Below the pieces are notes generated by a model that was not told the origin of the DNA, made no database searches, and saw only the letters and a program-made list of their open reading frames with translations. From the NCBI RefSeq assembly GCF_008040165.1, contig NZ_VRUR01000002.1:1736001-1800000 (forward strand): DNA of 64,000 nt, read 5' to 3'. This stretch comes from Flagellimonas hymeniacidonis. Lineage in GTDB: Bacteria; Bacteroidota; Bacteroidia; Flavobacteriales; Flavobacteriaceae. This document shows, in pieces, positions 34,522-45,763 of the stretch (the stretch's first letter is position 1; the number at the start of each line of letters is the position of its first letter). The translations under genes and the position numbers were made by a program.

Positions 34522-35466
34522 TCAGAAATTTCTGACCTCTTTTTTTGCTTTGTTGTATTCGTTGACCAAATCTTCCATTATTTGTGCAGTTGTTTTTATC
34601 TCATTGATCAATCCTGAAACTTGTCCTATTTCCAGTTCACCTTCAGTTAAATCTCCTTCAAACATACCCCGTTTTGCTCTTGCCCTACCCAATAAATCTT
34701 TTAAATCTTCAATAGTCGCTCCTCTGGCATACGCTTTTTGAATGTCCTCATAGAATTTGTTTTTCAGTAATCGGACTGGAGCTAATTCTTTAAGTGTTAA
34801 ATGTGTATCTCCCTCTTTTGCAGCTATAATCTGTGCCTTAAATAAATCATGCGAAGAGCCCTCAGTGCTCGCGGCAAATCTACTTCCTATTTGAACACCA
34901 TCTGCGCCTAAAACCCTAGCTGCCAACATCGCCTGGCCAGTAGCAATCCCTCCTGCCGCAATTAATGGAATGCTTATTTTTTCTCTTACGGAAGGAATCA
35001 AAACCATGGTGGTAGTTTCATCTCTTCCATTATGTCCTCCAGCTTCAAAACCTTCAGCAACAATGGCATCAACACCGGCATCCTGTGCCTTCAGGGCAAA
35101 TTTTACACTACTAACTACATGTACTACCGTTATATCATGTTTTTTTAAATGATTGGTCCATGTTTTAGGATTTCCAGCAGAGGTAAAAACAATCTTAATT
35201 CCATTGGCAATTATAATCTCCATTAACTCCTCAATATTGGGATATAACATGGGAATATTTACACCAAAAGGTTTGGCGGTTGCTTTTTTACATTTCTCAA
35301 TATGCTCCAAAAGGACATTGGGATACATGCTACCCGCTCCTAGAAGACCAAGACCGCCCGCATTGGAAACGGCAGAGGCCAATCGCCAGCCACTGGACCA
35401 AACCATTCCACCTTGAACTATGGGGTATTGGATTCCGAAAAGTTGCGTGATTTTATTTTGACCCAT
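34522..35466 (-). CDS. FMN-dependent nitronate monooxygenase / enoyl-ACP reductase II (FabK)-like
   Basis: The 314-residue TIM-barrel flavoprotein begins NKITQLFGIQYPIVQGGMVW. Its FMN-site segments are AEGFEAGGHNGRDE (with the active-site-type His), PLIAAGGIATGQAMLAARVLGADGVQIGSRF and ASTEGSSHDLFK. These fit both FabK and nitronate monooxygenases; the His in AGGHNG is shared. FabK would reduce enoyl-ACP in fatty-acid synthesis. Sequence alone does not separate the two, so no symbol is given. It is two bases downstream of mnmA, in one operon. Confidence 0.85.
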   Translation of the reverse strand: MGQNKITQLFGIQYPIVQGGMVWSSGWRLASAVSNAGGLGLLGAGSMYPNVLLEHIEKCKKATAKPFGVNIPMLYPNIEELMEIIIANGIKIVFTSAGNPKTWTNHLKKHDITVVHVVSSVKFALKAQDAGVDAIVAEGFEAGGHNGRDETTTMVLIPSVREKISIPLIAAGGIATGQAMLAARVLGADGVQIGSRFAASTEGSSHDLFKAQIIAAKEGDTHLTLKELAPVRLLKNKFYEDIQKAYARGATIEDLKDLLGRARAKRGMFEGDLTEGELEIGQVSGLINEIKTTAQIMEDLVNEYNKAKKEVRNF

Positions 35467-35468
35467 AT

Positions 35469-36668
35469 TTAAGAAATAACTCCTGAGCCAATAAGTTCAT
35501 CATTAGTATACCATGCCACAAACTGACCTTCAGTAATGGCGGATTGCTTTTCTTTGAAATCTACATACAAACCAAAGTCTGTTTTATACAAAGTGGCTTG
35601 CTGCAGTGGTTGTCTGTATCGAATCCTAGCCATCACCTCCATGCTCTCATCTATTTTTAAAGCCAAATCTTCCCTTACCCAATGCAACTCCTTATCATGT
35701 ACAAAAAGTGTATGCCTCAATAAACCGGGGTGTGATTTCCCCTGACCGGTGTAGATAATATTTTTATCAACATCGGTTTCAATTACAAATAGCGGTTCCT
35801 TTGTTCCTCCGACGTTTAAACCCTTACGTTGGCCTATTGTAAAGTAGTGGGCTCCTTGATGTTCACCAACTACTTTTCCATCAGCTTCTGAATAAGATGG
35901 CTTTTCAGCATGAAAGGCTAGTTCCGCAGTTTTAGTATCGAACTTGGGGACACTTATATTAAACTGCTGGGCATCGTTAGGAACTTCAACAATTACACCT
36001 TTTTTCGGCTTCAATTTTTGTTGCAAGAATTCAGGTAAATGCACTTTTCCGATAAAGCATAGTCCCTGTGAATCTTTTTTATCCGCCGTTATCAAATCAT
36101 TTTCTGTTGCAATCCTTCTTACCTCAGGTTTTGTGAGTTCACCAATTGGAAACAGCGTTTTTGAAAGTTGTGCTTGCGATAATTGACATAAAAAATAAGA
36201 CTGATCTTTATTACCGTCCACACCAGCTAAAAGCTGGTACGTTTCTTCTCCATCATCATCTACCAACGTTCCTTTTCTACAGTAATGACCTGTTGCAACG
36301 TAATCGGCACCCAATTGCAACGCTATTTTTAAGAAAACATCAAATTTTATCTCGCGATTGCACAATACATCAGGATTTGGTGTTCTTCCCTTTTCATACT
36401 CGTTGAACATATAATCAACAATACGCTCTTTGTATTCTGTGCTTAAATCCACCGTTTGAAATGGGATTCCCAATTTCTCAGCAACAATAAGCGCATCATT
36501 GCTATCCTCTACCCACGGACATTCATCAGAAATAATCACAGAATCATCGTGCCAATTTTTCATAAACAGCCCAATGACCTCGTACCCCTGCTCTTTTAAC
36601 AGATAAGCAGAAACACTTGAATCCACACCCCCAGAAAGTCCAATGACAACTTTTTTCATCATGCTCAT
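35469..36668 (-). CDS. mnmA: tRNA-specific 2-thiouridylase MnmA
   Basis: MnmA thiolates U34 of tRNAs for Lys, Glu and Gln using relayed persulfide sulfur. The PP-loop is GLSGGVDSS near the N-terminus. The two catalytic cysteines are in [11 protein letters not shown] and [20 protein letters not shown] and the C-terminal barrel ([13 protein letters not shown]) complete the three-domain layout. Length 399, normal. The start MSMMKKVV contains three possible ATGs (36668, 36662, 36659). A -7 box at 36678-36685 allows any of them and implies a very short leader. Confidence 0.95.
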   Translation of the reverse strand: MSMMKKVVIGLSGGVDSSVSAYLLKEQGYEVIGLFMKNWHDDSVIISDECPWVEDSNDALIVAEKLGIPFQTVDLSTEYKERIVDYMFNEYEKGRTPNPDVLCNREIKFDVFLKIALQLGADYVATGHYCRKGTLVDDDGEETYQLLAGVDGNKDQSYFLCQLSQAQLSKTLFPIGELTKPEVRRIATENDLITADKKDSQGLCFIGKVHLPEFLQQKLKPKKGVIVEVPNDAQQFNISVPKFDTKTAELAFHAEKPSYSEADGKVVGEHQGAHYFTIGQRKGLNVGGTKEPLFVIETDVDKNIIYTGQGKSHPGLLRHTLFVHDKELHWVREDLALKIDESMEVMARIRYRQPLQQATLYKTDFGLYVDFKEKQSAITEGQFVAWYTNDELIGSGVIS

Positions 36669-36677
36669 TTAGCCCTG

Positions 36678-36685
36678 CAAAAGTA
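36678..36685 (-). promoter_or_regulatory. -7 promoter box for mnmA
   Basis: On the minus strand TACTTTTG is an exact TAnnTTTG match, ten bases before ATG 36668. No good -33 TTG at the usual distance. Confidence 0.5.
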
Positions 36686-37108
36686 CAAAAAGGTCACGGT
36701 TTATACTACCAGAGTCATAACCGTATTATTTAGAATCACGCCGGTAAAGTCCCAAGAAAAGATTAGTTCCATTTAATCTGAAAAAGCGGCATAAAAACAG
36801 AAAAATATTTGTCCATTCTGATTAAATAATTTTACAAAACACTAAACAAAGTAAAAAGATATGAAAATCTAATAAACGAATCTAAATTATAGGCTGCTTC
36901 AAATCCATAAACTGTTTTTCGAATAAAATGCATACTACACAAGCGTTCATAAAGGCTTTTCTGATTAATATTCATGAATAACATGTATTATCATGGATGC
37001 TAAACGCCAAAATTGTTAAACTTTTTATAAAAATAGTTAAACAGAAAGCAACCTATTTTGTTTAATAACATCTTTACAGCATTAAACAACATAAAATCAT
37101 TTATACCC
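36686..37108. other. AT-rich intergenic region without a gene
   Basis: This spacer of about 420 bases separates mnmA from the divergent FAS1 gene. No open frame with coding character, tRNA or terminator is seen. An imperfect hairpin (about 36696-36725, ACGGTTTAT against ATAACCGT) lies just upstream of the mnmA promoter. The right part should hold the FAS1 promoter, but I find only inexact -7 boxes. Confidence 0.6.
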
Positions 37109-38995
37109 ATGAAAGCACTAATGAAATTATCCCGATTAACCTTATTGGTTTTTACCCTGATTCTTACATCCTGTTCGGATGATGACGACAATTCAACACC
37201 AGTTGTACCATCAAGTAACATCGTAGAAGCTGCTATTGCTACTGCAGACTTAAGCAGCTTGGTAAGTGCCCTTCAAAAAGCTGATGAAAGCGCCGACAAT
37301 GATCTAGTTAGTGCTTTAAGTGGAAATGGCCCTTTCACGGTCTTCGCGCCTACCAATGCTGCATTTGCAGACTTGTTTGCTCAATTAGATGGATTTGATT
37401 CCTTGGGTGACTTTAACAGCCAAGAGCTCCAAAACCTACTAGCTACCATTCTAACATACCACGTCATTCCTGGTACAGGTGCGCTTTCTTCTGATTTAAG
37501 TGATGGTCAAACTTTGACGACACTTCAAGGAGGTACTCTAGATGTTTCCACGCAAGGCGGTGTCTTTATTGGTGATGCTACAGATGTAGATGCAGAAGTG
37601 ACCACCGCAAATGTTGAAACCACAAACGGTGTGGTACACATTATTAACAAAGTACTGTTGCCACAGCCTATTTTGGATGAATTGGCCGACATCATTTTGA
37701 TTCCTATTACAGATTTAGCCCTTGGAAATGAAAATCTCGAAAGTTTAGTCGCAGCTTTAACCGCAGCTAATGGAGACTTGCCAACAGTATTAAGAGGAGA
37801 TGGTCCTTTTACAGTATTGGCACCATCAGATGATGCTTTTACAGCTTTCTTGGATGGAGCAGAACTTGGAGATATCCCTGTTGATATTTTGACAAATGTA
37901 TTATTGAATCACGTGATTGAAGGAGCTTTAATGAGTACCGATTTGGAAGGCTTAGGTTCTGGATATACAAACACATTGGCAACAGGTGCTGGTGACCAAA
38001 ACATGAGTATTTTCTTTAATACTGCAGACGGGGTTGAATTCAATGCCGTTTCCTCCGTTGAAACACCAAATGTAAAAGCATTGAATGGTGTAATCCACAT
38101 TGTAGATGCCGTAATTGGATTGCCAAACATTGTTGACCATGCCGTGGCAAATCCAAATTTAACCTCTTTGGTTGGCGCACTTACGGACGGTGGTAACACC
38201 ACATTTACAGATTTACTTTCAACTGCTGATGAAGACTTTACCGTATTTGCTCCTATAAATGCTGCCTTTGATGCATTTACGAACCCAAGTTCCAACGATA
38301 TCAATGATATACTTTCAAACCATGTTATTGTTGGTGCTGCCGCATTCTCTTCGGGATTGACCAACTCTTATGTCAATACCGCAGCGGAATTTGATACTGA
38401 TGAGAATTTCAGTCTTTATATCAATACAGATGATGGAGTTACTTTAAATGGAGTAAGTAATGTGGCCATAGCAGATATCGTTGCTACTAATGGAGTGATT
38501 CATGCAGTGGATGCTGTAATAGACTTACCCAATGTAGTAAACTTTGTAGTAGCAGATCCAAATTTTGATTCCTTGGAAGCTGCTTTAACTACAGACGGAC
38601 AACCTGATTTCATCCTTACATTGCTTGCCGATGGCCCATTTACCATTTTTGCACCAACAAATGAGGCCTTCCAATCTTTGTTGGATAGCAATGATATGTG
38701 GAACGGATTACCCGATATCGACTCTGGTTTATTGACCAGTGTTTTACAACATCATGTGATTTCCGGAGCCAATATACGTTCGGGAGACTTAACTCCTGAT
38801 GGCGATACTGTCACTCCTGCAACCTTGGAAGGGGACAGCTTTACCATAACATTACCTGGCACGGATGGTAATATTGCCAATGTTACCGATGGTGCTGGCA
38901 ATATGGGTATTGGTATTGATGCCGTGGATGTTCAAGCCGTAAATGGTGTTATTCATGTATTGGATGCTGTATTACTTCCAGATACTACAAATTAA
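37109..38995 (+). CDS. Surface lipoprotein with four FAS1 (fasciclin) domains
   Basis: ATG 37109 is preferred (MKALMKLSRLTLL...), giving lipobox ILTSC and a following Asp-rich stretch (CSDDDDN). The longest frame would start at 37058. About 628 residues hold four FAS1 repeats. Each has a FTVFAPTN-like H1 motif (GPFTVFAPTNAAF, GPFTVLAPSDDAF, EDFTVFAPINAAF, GPFTIFAPTNEAF) and a closing GV(V/I)H(I/A/V)(I/L/V)(D/N)xV motif. FAS1 domains mediate adhesion to carbohydrate or matrix. It is followed by a strong terminator and then a second FAS1 gene. Confidence 0.92.
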   Translation: MKALMKLSRLTLLVFTLILTSCSDDDDNSTPVVPSSNIVEAAIATADLSSLVSALQKADESADNDLVSALSGNGPFTVFAPTNAAFADLFAQLDGFDSLGDFNSQELQNLLATILTYHVIPGTGALSSDLSDGQTLTTLQGGTLDVSTQGGVFIGDATDVDAEVTTANVETTNGVVHIINKVLLPQPILDELADIILIPITDLALGNENLESLVAALTAANGDLPTVLRGDGPFTVLAPSDDAFTAFLDGAELGDIPVDILTNVLLNHVIEGALMSTDLEGLGSGYTNTLATGAGDQNMSIFFNTADGVEFNAVSSVETPNVKALNGVIHIVDAVIGLPNIVDHAVANPNLTSLVGALTDGGNTTFTDLLSTADEDFTVFAPINAAFDAFTNPSSNDINDILSNHVIVGAAAFSSGLTNSYVNTAAEFDTDENFSLYINTDDGVTLNGVSNVAIADIVATNGVIHAVDAVIDLPNVVNFVVADPNFDSLEAALTTDGQPDFILTLLADGPFTIFAPTNEAFQSLLDSNDMWNGLPDIDSGLLTSVLQHHVISGANIRSGDLTPDGDTVTPATLEGDSFTITLPGTDGNIANVTDGAGNMGIGIDAVDVQAVNGVIHVLDAVLLPDTTN

Positions 38996-39000
38996 TTTTA

Positions 39001-39038
39001 AAAAGAGGGCCATTTTGAGAACAATGGCCCTCTTTTTT
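39001..39038 (+). terminator. Rho-independent terminator between the two FAS1 genes
   Basis: A perfect 14-bp stem (39001-39014 with 39023-39036, 8-base loop) ends in a T-run, five bases after the stop codon. It makes the two FAS1 genes separate transcripts or the second weakly read-through. Confidence 0.9.
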
Positions 39039-39066
39039 CACTTCAACAATTAACCCTTAACCCTTT

Positions 39067-41577
39067 TTGAAAATGAAAAAGACACTACAACTAAAGAGCC
39101 ATTTTTTATTGATGGTTCTAGCGGTATTCACATTCTCATCATGCGATGACGAAGAAGACCAAACCGCATTCAACACGCTTAACGATGTTCGAAGTACTAT
39201 TGTACAAACTGCACAAGCTACTGATGCACTAAGCTCCTTGGTAGCTGCATTGACAAAAGCAGATGAAAATGAAGAATCAGATTTAATTGGAGCCTTAAGT
39301 GGCAATGGCCCTTTTACCGTATTTGCCCCTACAAATGATGCCTTTACAGCCTTACTATCTGGTTTAGATGGTTTCGAATCCTTAGAGGATTTTGACACTC
39401 CTGAAGAAAAAGCATTATTGGCTACAATCCTAAAATATCATGTTGTTTCTGGTATTGCAGCAGCCTCAACCGACCTTAGCGATGGTCAAACCATTACTAC
39501 TTTACAAGGAGAAGATGTTACTATAAGCCTAGATGGAGGAGTTTTTGTTTCGGATGTTACAGATATAGATGCTGAGGTAGTAATCCCCAATGTAAATGCT
39601 TCCAACGGAATAGTGCATGTAATTAACAAAGTGCTATTGCCACAAGAAATTATTGATGCACTTAATGGTGGAGAAGAAGGAAAGACTTTGGTTGAAATTG
39701 TGGTTGAAACAGAAGCTTTATCACTTTTAGAAGCGGCTGTTATCAAAGCTGGTTTGGTTGATACACTAAACAGCGAAGGCCCCTTTACTGTATTTGCTCC
39801 AACAGATGATGCTTTTGTAGCGTTATTGGATATTTTAGGTGATGATTATACTTCTTTGGAGGATTTTAATACCGATGAGGAGCTAGCGCTTCTTACAAAT
39901 ATATTACTGTATCATGTGGTTCCTGCCAAAGTTTTAGAAGCTGATTTGGCAGCTGGTGATGTGCCCACTGCCTTTACGGGCAATTCAATAGCTGTTATTG
40001 AAAAAGATGGAGGTTTTGTTATCGGTGATGCTTCTGATGTGGATGCTACCATTACGGGAACGGATATTATGGCCTCCAACGGAGTAGCACATACCATCAA
40101 CAAGGTATTACTTCCTCAAGCCGCTTTGGATTTTGTTGCGCAATTACAATTGAAGAACATTGTAGAAATTGCAATAGAAACCGAAGACTTAAGTCTTCTA
40201 GTTGAAGCGTTGCAAACTGCGAATGCCGGTCTTGTTGAAACACTGAGCGGAAGTGGTCCTTTTACGGTCTTTGCGCCAACCAATGCCGCTTTTGTTGAAT
40301 TATTGGGTATTCTAGGAGATAACTACAATAGTTTGGCCGATTTTGATACGCAAGAAGAGATTGATTTATTAATTGCCATTTTGACCTATCACGTAGTTCC
40401 AGATATTGCAGCACTTTCAACAGACTTATCTGATGGACAGCATATCCCAACCGTTTTGGGTGACAACTTAGGAATCAACATAAAAAATGGTAACGTTCAT
40501 GTAGTCGATGCTACAGATACGAATGCTACCGTAGTTCTTCCAAATGTTGAAGCAAGTAATGGGGTTGTACATGTTATAAATAAGGTCTTACTGCCACAAG
40601 TTGCTTTGGATTTTGTTGCGCAACTACAATTGAAGAACATTGTAGAAATTGCAATAGAGACTAACGACCTAAGCCTGTTGGTAAAGGCATTGCAAACAGC
40701 CAACGCGGGACTTGTAGAAACCTTGAGCGGAGTTGGGCCATTTACTGTTTTTGCCCCAACAAATGCAGCTTTTGAAGAGCTTTTGGATATTCTGGGAGAT
40801 GACTTTCATAGCTTAGAAGATTTTGATACCCCCGAAGAGATTGATATTTTAGTAAAAGTGTTAACCTATCATGTTGTGGTAGGTACAGCTGCCTTCTCAA
40901 CAGATTTGTCCAACGGTCAACAAATTGAAACTTTCCAAGGCGAAAATGTTGGAATCAATATAAAAAATGGAACTGTGCATATTGAAGATGCCACAGATAC
41001 CAATGCAACGGTTGTTTTGCCAGACGTAGAAGCAAGTAATGGTGTAGTACATGTAATTAACAAAGTACTATTACCTCAGGAAGTTTTGGATATTCTCTTT
41101 CCGCCAACACCTAATATTGTGCAGCTAGCCCAATCCGTGGACGACCTTAGTCTTTTAGTGGATGCATTGGTTCAGGCTGATGCAGGTCTTGTCAATGTAT
41201 TGAGCGGCGATGGTCCTTTCACGGTTTTCGCTCCTACAAATAAAGCATTCCAAAACTTGCTTCATGCATTGGGAAATCAATACAACAGTCTTGAAGATTT
41301 TGATACAGACGAAGAAAAAGCCTTATTGGCCAAAATATTAACGTATCATGTTGTTGCTGGTAGTGCTGTAGCTTCTTCCGATTTATACAATCATCAAAGA
41401 TTAAACACCTTTCAGGGGGAGTCCCTATTTGCAATTATCAATCATGGAATTTTCATTAGAGACAAAACCCATGTGGATGCCAAGGTAGTTGGTGCAGATA
41501 ATGTTGCGAGCAATGGTATTGTCCATGTTATTGATAAAGTACTTTTGCCTGAAGAAGTTCTAAATGCACTACATTGA
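39067..41577 (+). CDS. Surface lipoprotein with five FAS1 domains
   Basis: The 836-residue protein has a lipoprotein signal (FTFSSC) and Asp/Glu after the cysteine. It then holds five FAS1 domains of about 155-160 residues. H1 motifs GPFTVFAPTND/DDAF/NAAF/NKAF recur, and each domain ends with GVVHVINKVLLPQ or similar. Domains 3 and 4 are nearly identical: a 60-base stretch at 40122-40181 recurs at 40602-40661 with two differences, exactly 480 bases apart. It is related to the upstream FAS1 gene but uses different linker sequences. Confidence 0.92.
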   Translation: MKMKKTLQLKSHFLLMVLAVFTFSSCDDEEDQTAFNTLNDVRSTIVQTAQATDALSSLVAALTKADENEESDLIGALSGNGPFTVFAPTNDAFTALLSGLDGFESLEDFDTPEEKALLATILKYHVVSGIAAASTDLSDGQTITTLQGEDVTISLDGGVFVSDVTDIDAEVVIPNVNASNGIVHVINKVLLPQEIIDALNGGEEGKTLVEIVVETEALSLLEAAVIKAGLVDTLNSEGPFTVFAPTDDAFVALLDILGDDYTSLEDFNTDEELALLTNILLYHVVPAKVLEADLAAGDVPTAFTGNSIAVIEKDGGFVIGDASDVDATITGTDIMASNGVAHTINKVLLPQAALDFVAQLQLKNIVEIAIETEDLSLLVEALQTANAGLVETLSGSGPFTVFAPTNAAFVELLGILGDNYNSLADFDTQEEIDLLIAILTYHVVPDIAALSTDLSDGQHIPTVLGDNLGINIKNGNVHVVDATDTNATVVLPNVEASNGVVHVINKVLLPQVALDFVAQLQLKNIVEIAIETNDLSLLVKALQTANAGLVETLSGVGPFTVFAPTNAAFEELLDILGDDFHSLEDFDTPEEIDILVKVLTYHVVVGTAAFSTDLSNGQQIETFQGENVGINIKNGTVHIEDATDTNATVVLPDVEASNGVVHVINKVLLPQEVLDILFPPTPNIVQLAQSVDDLSLLVDALVQADAGLVNVLSGDGPFTVFAPTNKAFQNLLHALGNQYNSLEDFDTDEEKALLAKILTYHVVAGSAVASSDLYNHQRLNTFQGESLFAIINHGIFIRDKTHVDAKVVGADNVASNGIVHVIDKVLLPEEVLNALH

Positions 41578-41620
41578 TCTATATAATCTGAATATATAAT
41601 TTGTAGGTTTTAATATTACT

Positions 41621-41656
41621 AAAAGCTCCGTTGATTAAAATCAACGGAGCTTTTTA
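41621..41656 (+). terminator. Rho-independent terminator of the second FAS1 gene
   Basis: A perfect 14-bp stem (41621-41634 with 41641-41654, 6-base loop) ends in a T-run. Confidence 0.9.
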
Positions 41657-41809
41657 TCTATATGTCTTTACCGTTTATCGATGACACATCAAAAGAGGTC
41701 TCTTTACCATACAAAAACACCGTCTTTGACAACTATTAATTTTTTAGGCGAGTATTATGTCACATCTTTGAAGTCCCAAATCTTTCCAAACTATACCTAA
41801 TCAATGGTG

Positions 41810-41839
41810 AAAGCTCCCCCAAATTCTGGGGGAGTTTTT
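41810..41839. terminator. Second hairpin, possibly bidirectional, before yidC
   Basis: An 11-bp G/C-cored stem (41810-41820 with 41828-41838, one G-U pair, 7-base loop) has a T-run on the plus strand and a weaker one on the minus strand. It lies 19 bases past the stop of the minus-strand yidC, so it may serve both sides. Confidence 0.7.
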
Positions 41840-41857
41840 GTTTTGTAGAAAAGTGTT

Positions 41858-43726
41858 TTAGCGTTTTCCCGTTTTCTTTTGGGCTTCAGCCTGCTCCATC
41901 ATTTCACGCATCTTTTTCTGGAACTTGTTTTCCTTTTTAGGCTTTTTCTTGTTCTCCTGAATCTGCGCATGGATTTTATCCTCGTTCAAGATGTATTTTT
42001 TGATAGCCAACATAATAAAGATGGTAATCAAATTGGAAACAAAATAATACAAACTCAAACCACTTGCATAGTTGTTAAAGAAGAACAACATCATTACAGG
42101 AGATAGGTACATGATAAACTTCATGTTTGGCATACCTGGTTGTTGTTGCATTTGCATACTCTGCCCTGTGGTCATCGTCATATAGAAGAAGATAGCAACC
42201 GATGCCAAAATTGGAAAAAGACTTACGTGGTCTCCATAAAACGGAATGGCAAAGGGTAAATTGAAAATAGTATCATAAGAAGATAAATCTTCCGCCCATA
42301 AAAATGACTTTTGTCTCAACGCAAAGGACGTTGGGAAAAACATGAACAGTGAGTAAAAAATGGGCAACTGTAACAATGCCGGTATACAACCACTCATGGG
42401 ACTTACCCCTGCCTTATTGTACAGCTTCATGGTTTCTTGCTGCTTTTTCATCGCGTTATCCTTCAACCGCTCATTGATTTCTGTAATCTCTGGTTTTAAT
42501 ACTTTCATCTTCGCCTGTGAGAGGTAAGATTTATAAGTAACCGGAGATAATGCCAAGCGCACCACAATGGTCATCACAATAATGGCAATTCCAAATGGTA
42601 GGAAAGAGCTCAAAAAAGTATAAAAGGGAGTAAACACATGCCTATTTATCCATCCAAAAATTCCCCATCCAAAAGGAATCGATTCTACCAATCCTAAATC
42701 TTTATAGTCATCTAAAACCTTTACGTCTGTTGGACCATAATACCAATGCATACTTTGGGAAAGTTCTCCCGCTTGTAATTCCAAAGCTGTCTTGGTAGTA
42801 TAGGCTTTTGTAAATAATGTCTCTTTACTTTCTTCCTCAACTAAATTTGTGGAACTAAGTGCTGCACTCTTAAAGTGGGTATCTGTTGCCAAAATAGAAC
42901 TGAAAAAATGCTGTCGGTAAGACAACCATTTCACATCTGTTTCGGTCTCTTCGTCTAAATCGCTACTCTCTGAAAGCTTGCTGATTTTATCTCCATCATG
43001 ATTATACGTTAAACGGGTATAGCGATTTTCGTATAGAACACTTTTGTCATGTCTGATTCCTTTAAGATTCCATTCCAAATCAATGGGCCGAGTTGAATTA
43101 ATGACACCGTTCAATCCTTGAGATCGAATAGTAAAATCCACCAAATAATCATTTGGTTTCATCTCATATCGATATTCTAAAAATTGATTTTGCGAAATCT
43201 TGGCTTTCATGGAAAGCACTTGATTATCTCCGTTGTTTGAAAATGAAGGTTCAAAAAACAAATCTAAAGTGTTCAACACCCTATTATCCGAAGTAGAAAA
43301 ATTTATCCCAAATTCAGCATTTCCATCTTTAACCAAATATATTGGAATAGAGTCATGGTCAACAAAATTCTTCATTCTGGCTTCTACAATCTGGCCACCT
43401 TTGTTGTCCACCTCCAAATAAAGCACCTCATTTTCTAATTTTGTAGTTCCCTCCGAGGCCTTGGTAAAACCAAACGCTCCAACAGCACTCTTGTAGCTTG
43501 CTACTGCGGTAGAATCTTGTAAATTAATTGATGTAGGTTCATTATCTTGAACAGATTCAACAACAGTTTCAGATTCCGTAACTGCTGCTTCAATCTTTTC
43601 TTGCTCTGCTTTTTGGGCCTCTAATTCTTCAGGGGTAGGCTGATTTTGGTAAAACATAAAAATGAGTATCCCAAAAATCAATACAAAACCAATAATGGAA
43701 TTGATATCCAACTTCTTTTCTTCCAT
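41858..43726 (-). CDS. yidC: Membrane protein insertase YidC
   Basis: YidC inserts and folds inner-membrane proteins with or without SecYEG. The 622-residue protein has an N-terminal helix, a periplasmic domain of about 300 residues typical of Gram-negative forms, then five C-terminal helices. These contain LSPVTYKSYLSQAKMKVLKPEI and MSGCIPALLQLPIFYSLF. The tail is lysine-rich (KKPKKENKFQKKM), a feature seen in ribosome-contacting YidC tails. It lies downstream of pyrG, 67 bases apart. Confidence 0.95.
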   Translation of the reverse strand: MEEKKLDINSIIGFVLIFGILIFMFYQNQPTPEELEAQKAEQEKIEAAVTESETVVESVQDNEPTSINLQDSTAVASYKSAVGAFGFTKASEGTTKLENEVLYLEVDNKGGQIVEARMKNFVDHDSIPIYLVKDGNAEFGINFSTSDNRVLNTLDLFFEPSFSNNGDNQVLSMKAKISQNQFLEYRYEMKPNDYLVDFTIRSQGLNGVINSTRPIDLEWNLKGIRHDKSVLYENRYTRLTYNHDGDKISKLSESSDLDEETETDVKWLSYRQHFFSSILATDTHFKSAALSSTNLVEEESKETLFTKAYTTKTALELQAGELSQSMHWYYGPTDVKVLDDYKDLGLVESIPFGWGIFGWINRHVFTPFYTFLSSFLPFGIAIIVMTIVVRLALSPVTYKSYLSQAKMKVLKPEITEINERLKDNAMKKQQETMKLYNKAGVSPMSGCIPALLQLPIFYSLFMFFPTSFALRQKSFLWAEDLSSYDTIFNLPFAIPFYGDHVSLFPILASVAIFFYMTMTTGQSMQMQQQPGMPNMKFIMYLSPVMMLFFFNNYASGLSLYYFVSNLITIFIMLAIKKYILNEDKIHAQIQENKKKPKKENKFQKKMREMMEQAEAQKKTGKR

Positions 43727-43793
43727 GAAAGTTATTTAGTGAAAATCTCTATCTCAGGTTTTCAGGTGGCAAATATATGTCCAAAAACGGAGT

Positions 43794-45482
<1,689 letters not shown>

Positions 45483-45485
45483 TCA

Positions 45486-45719
45486 TTACTTAGGAAATTC
45501 TTTTTGAATTTGTCTTATGAGAGGTTCCAGCCCATTGTCCTTAACATCTAACATCGTATTTAAGTGTTCTCCCAAGGTTCCTCTTGGAAATCCTTTCCGC
45601 CTGAACCATACCAAATAAGCCAAAGGCAAATCCACCAAATAACGGTCTTTGTACTTGCCAAAAGGCATTTTGTAATGCGCAAGTTCCAATAGTTTAGCTT
45701 TGTCAGGTCGGATTTCCAT
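45486..45719 (-). CDS. DUF3820 small protein
   Basis: The 77-residue protein contains MPFGKYKDRYLVDLPLAYL, the DUF3820 signature. The family is widespread as a short cytosolic protein of unknown role; a nucleic-acid link has been suggested, but nothing in this sequence shows it. It lies upstream of pyrG, 57 bases apart, and divergent from the TIM-barrel gene. Confidence 0.85.
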   Translation of the reverse strand: MEIRPDKAKLLELAHYKMPFGKYKDRYLVDLPLAYLVWFRRKGFPRGTLGEHLNTMLDVKDNGLEPLIRQIQKEFPK

Positions 45720-45763
45720 TTGTATTTCTAAAATACTATCTTTCTAGGTATAAACATCTCATC

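Noticed and set aside
36686..37108. tRNA or small RNA gene in the longest intergenic region
   Set aside because: I found no cloverleaf, CCA end or terminator, only one weak imperfect hairpin.
39067..41577. Regularly spaced repeats resembling a repeat array or CRISPR
   Set aside because: The repeats are 480-base protein-domain repeats in one open frame, not short repeats with spacers.
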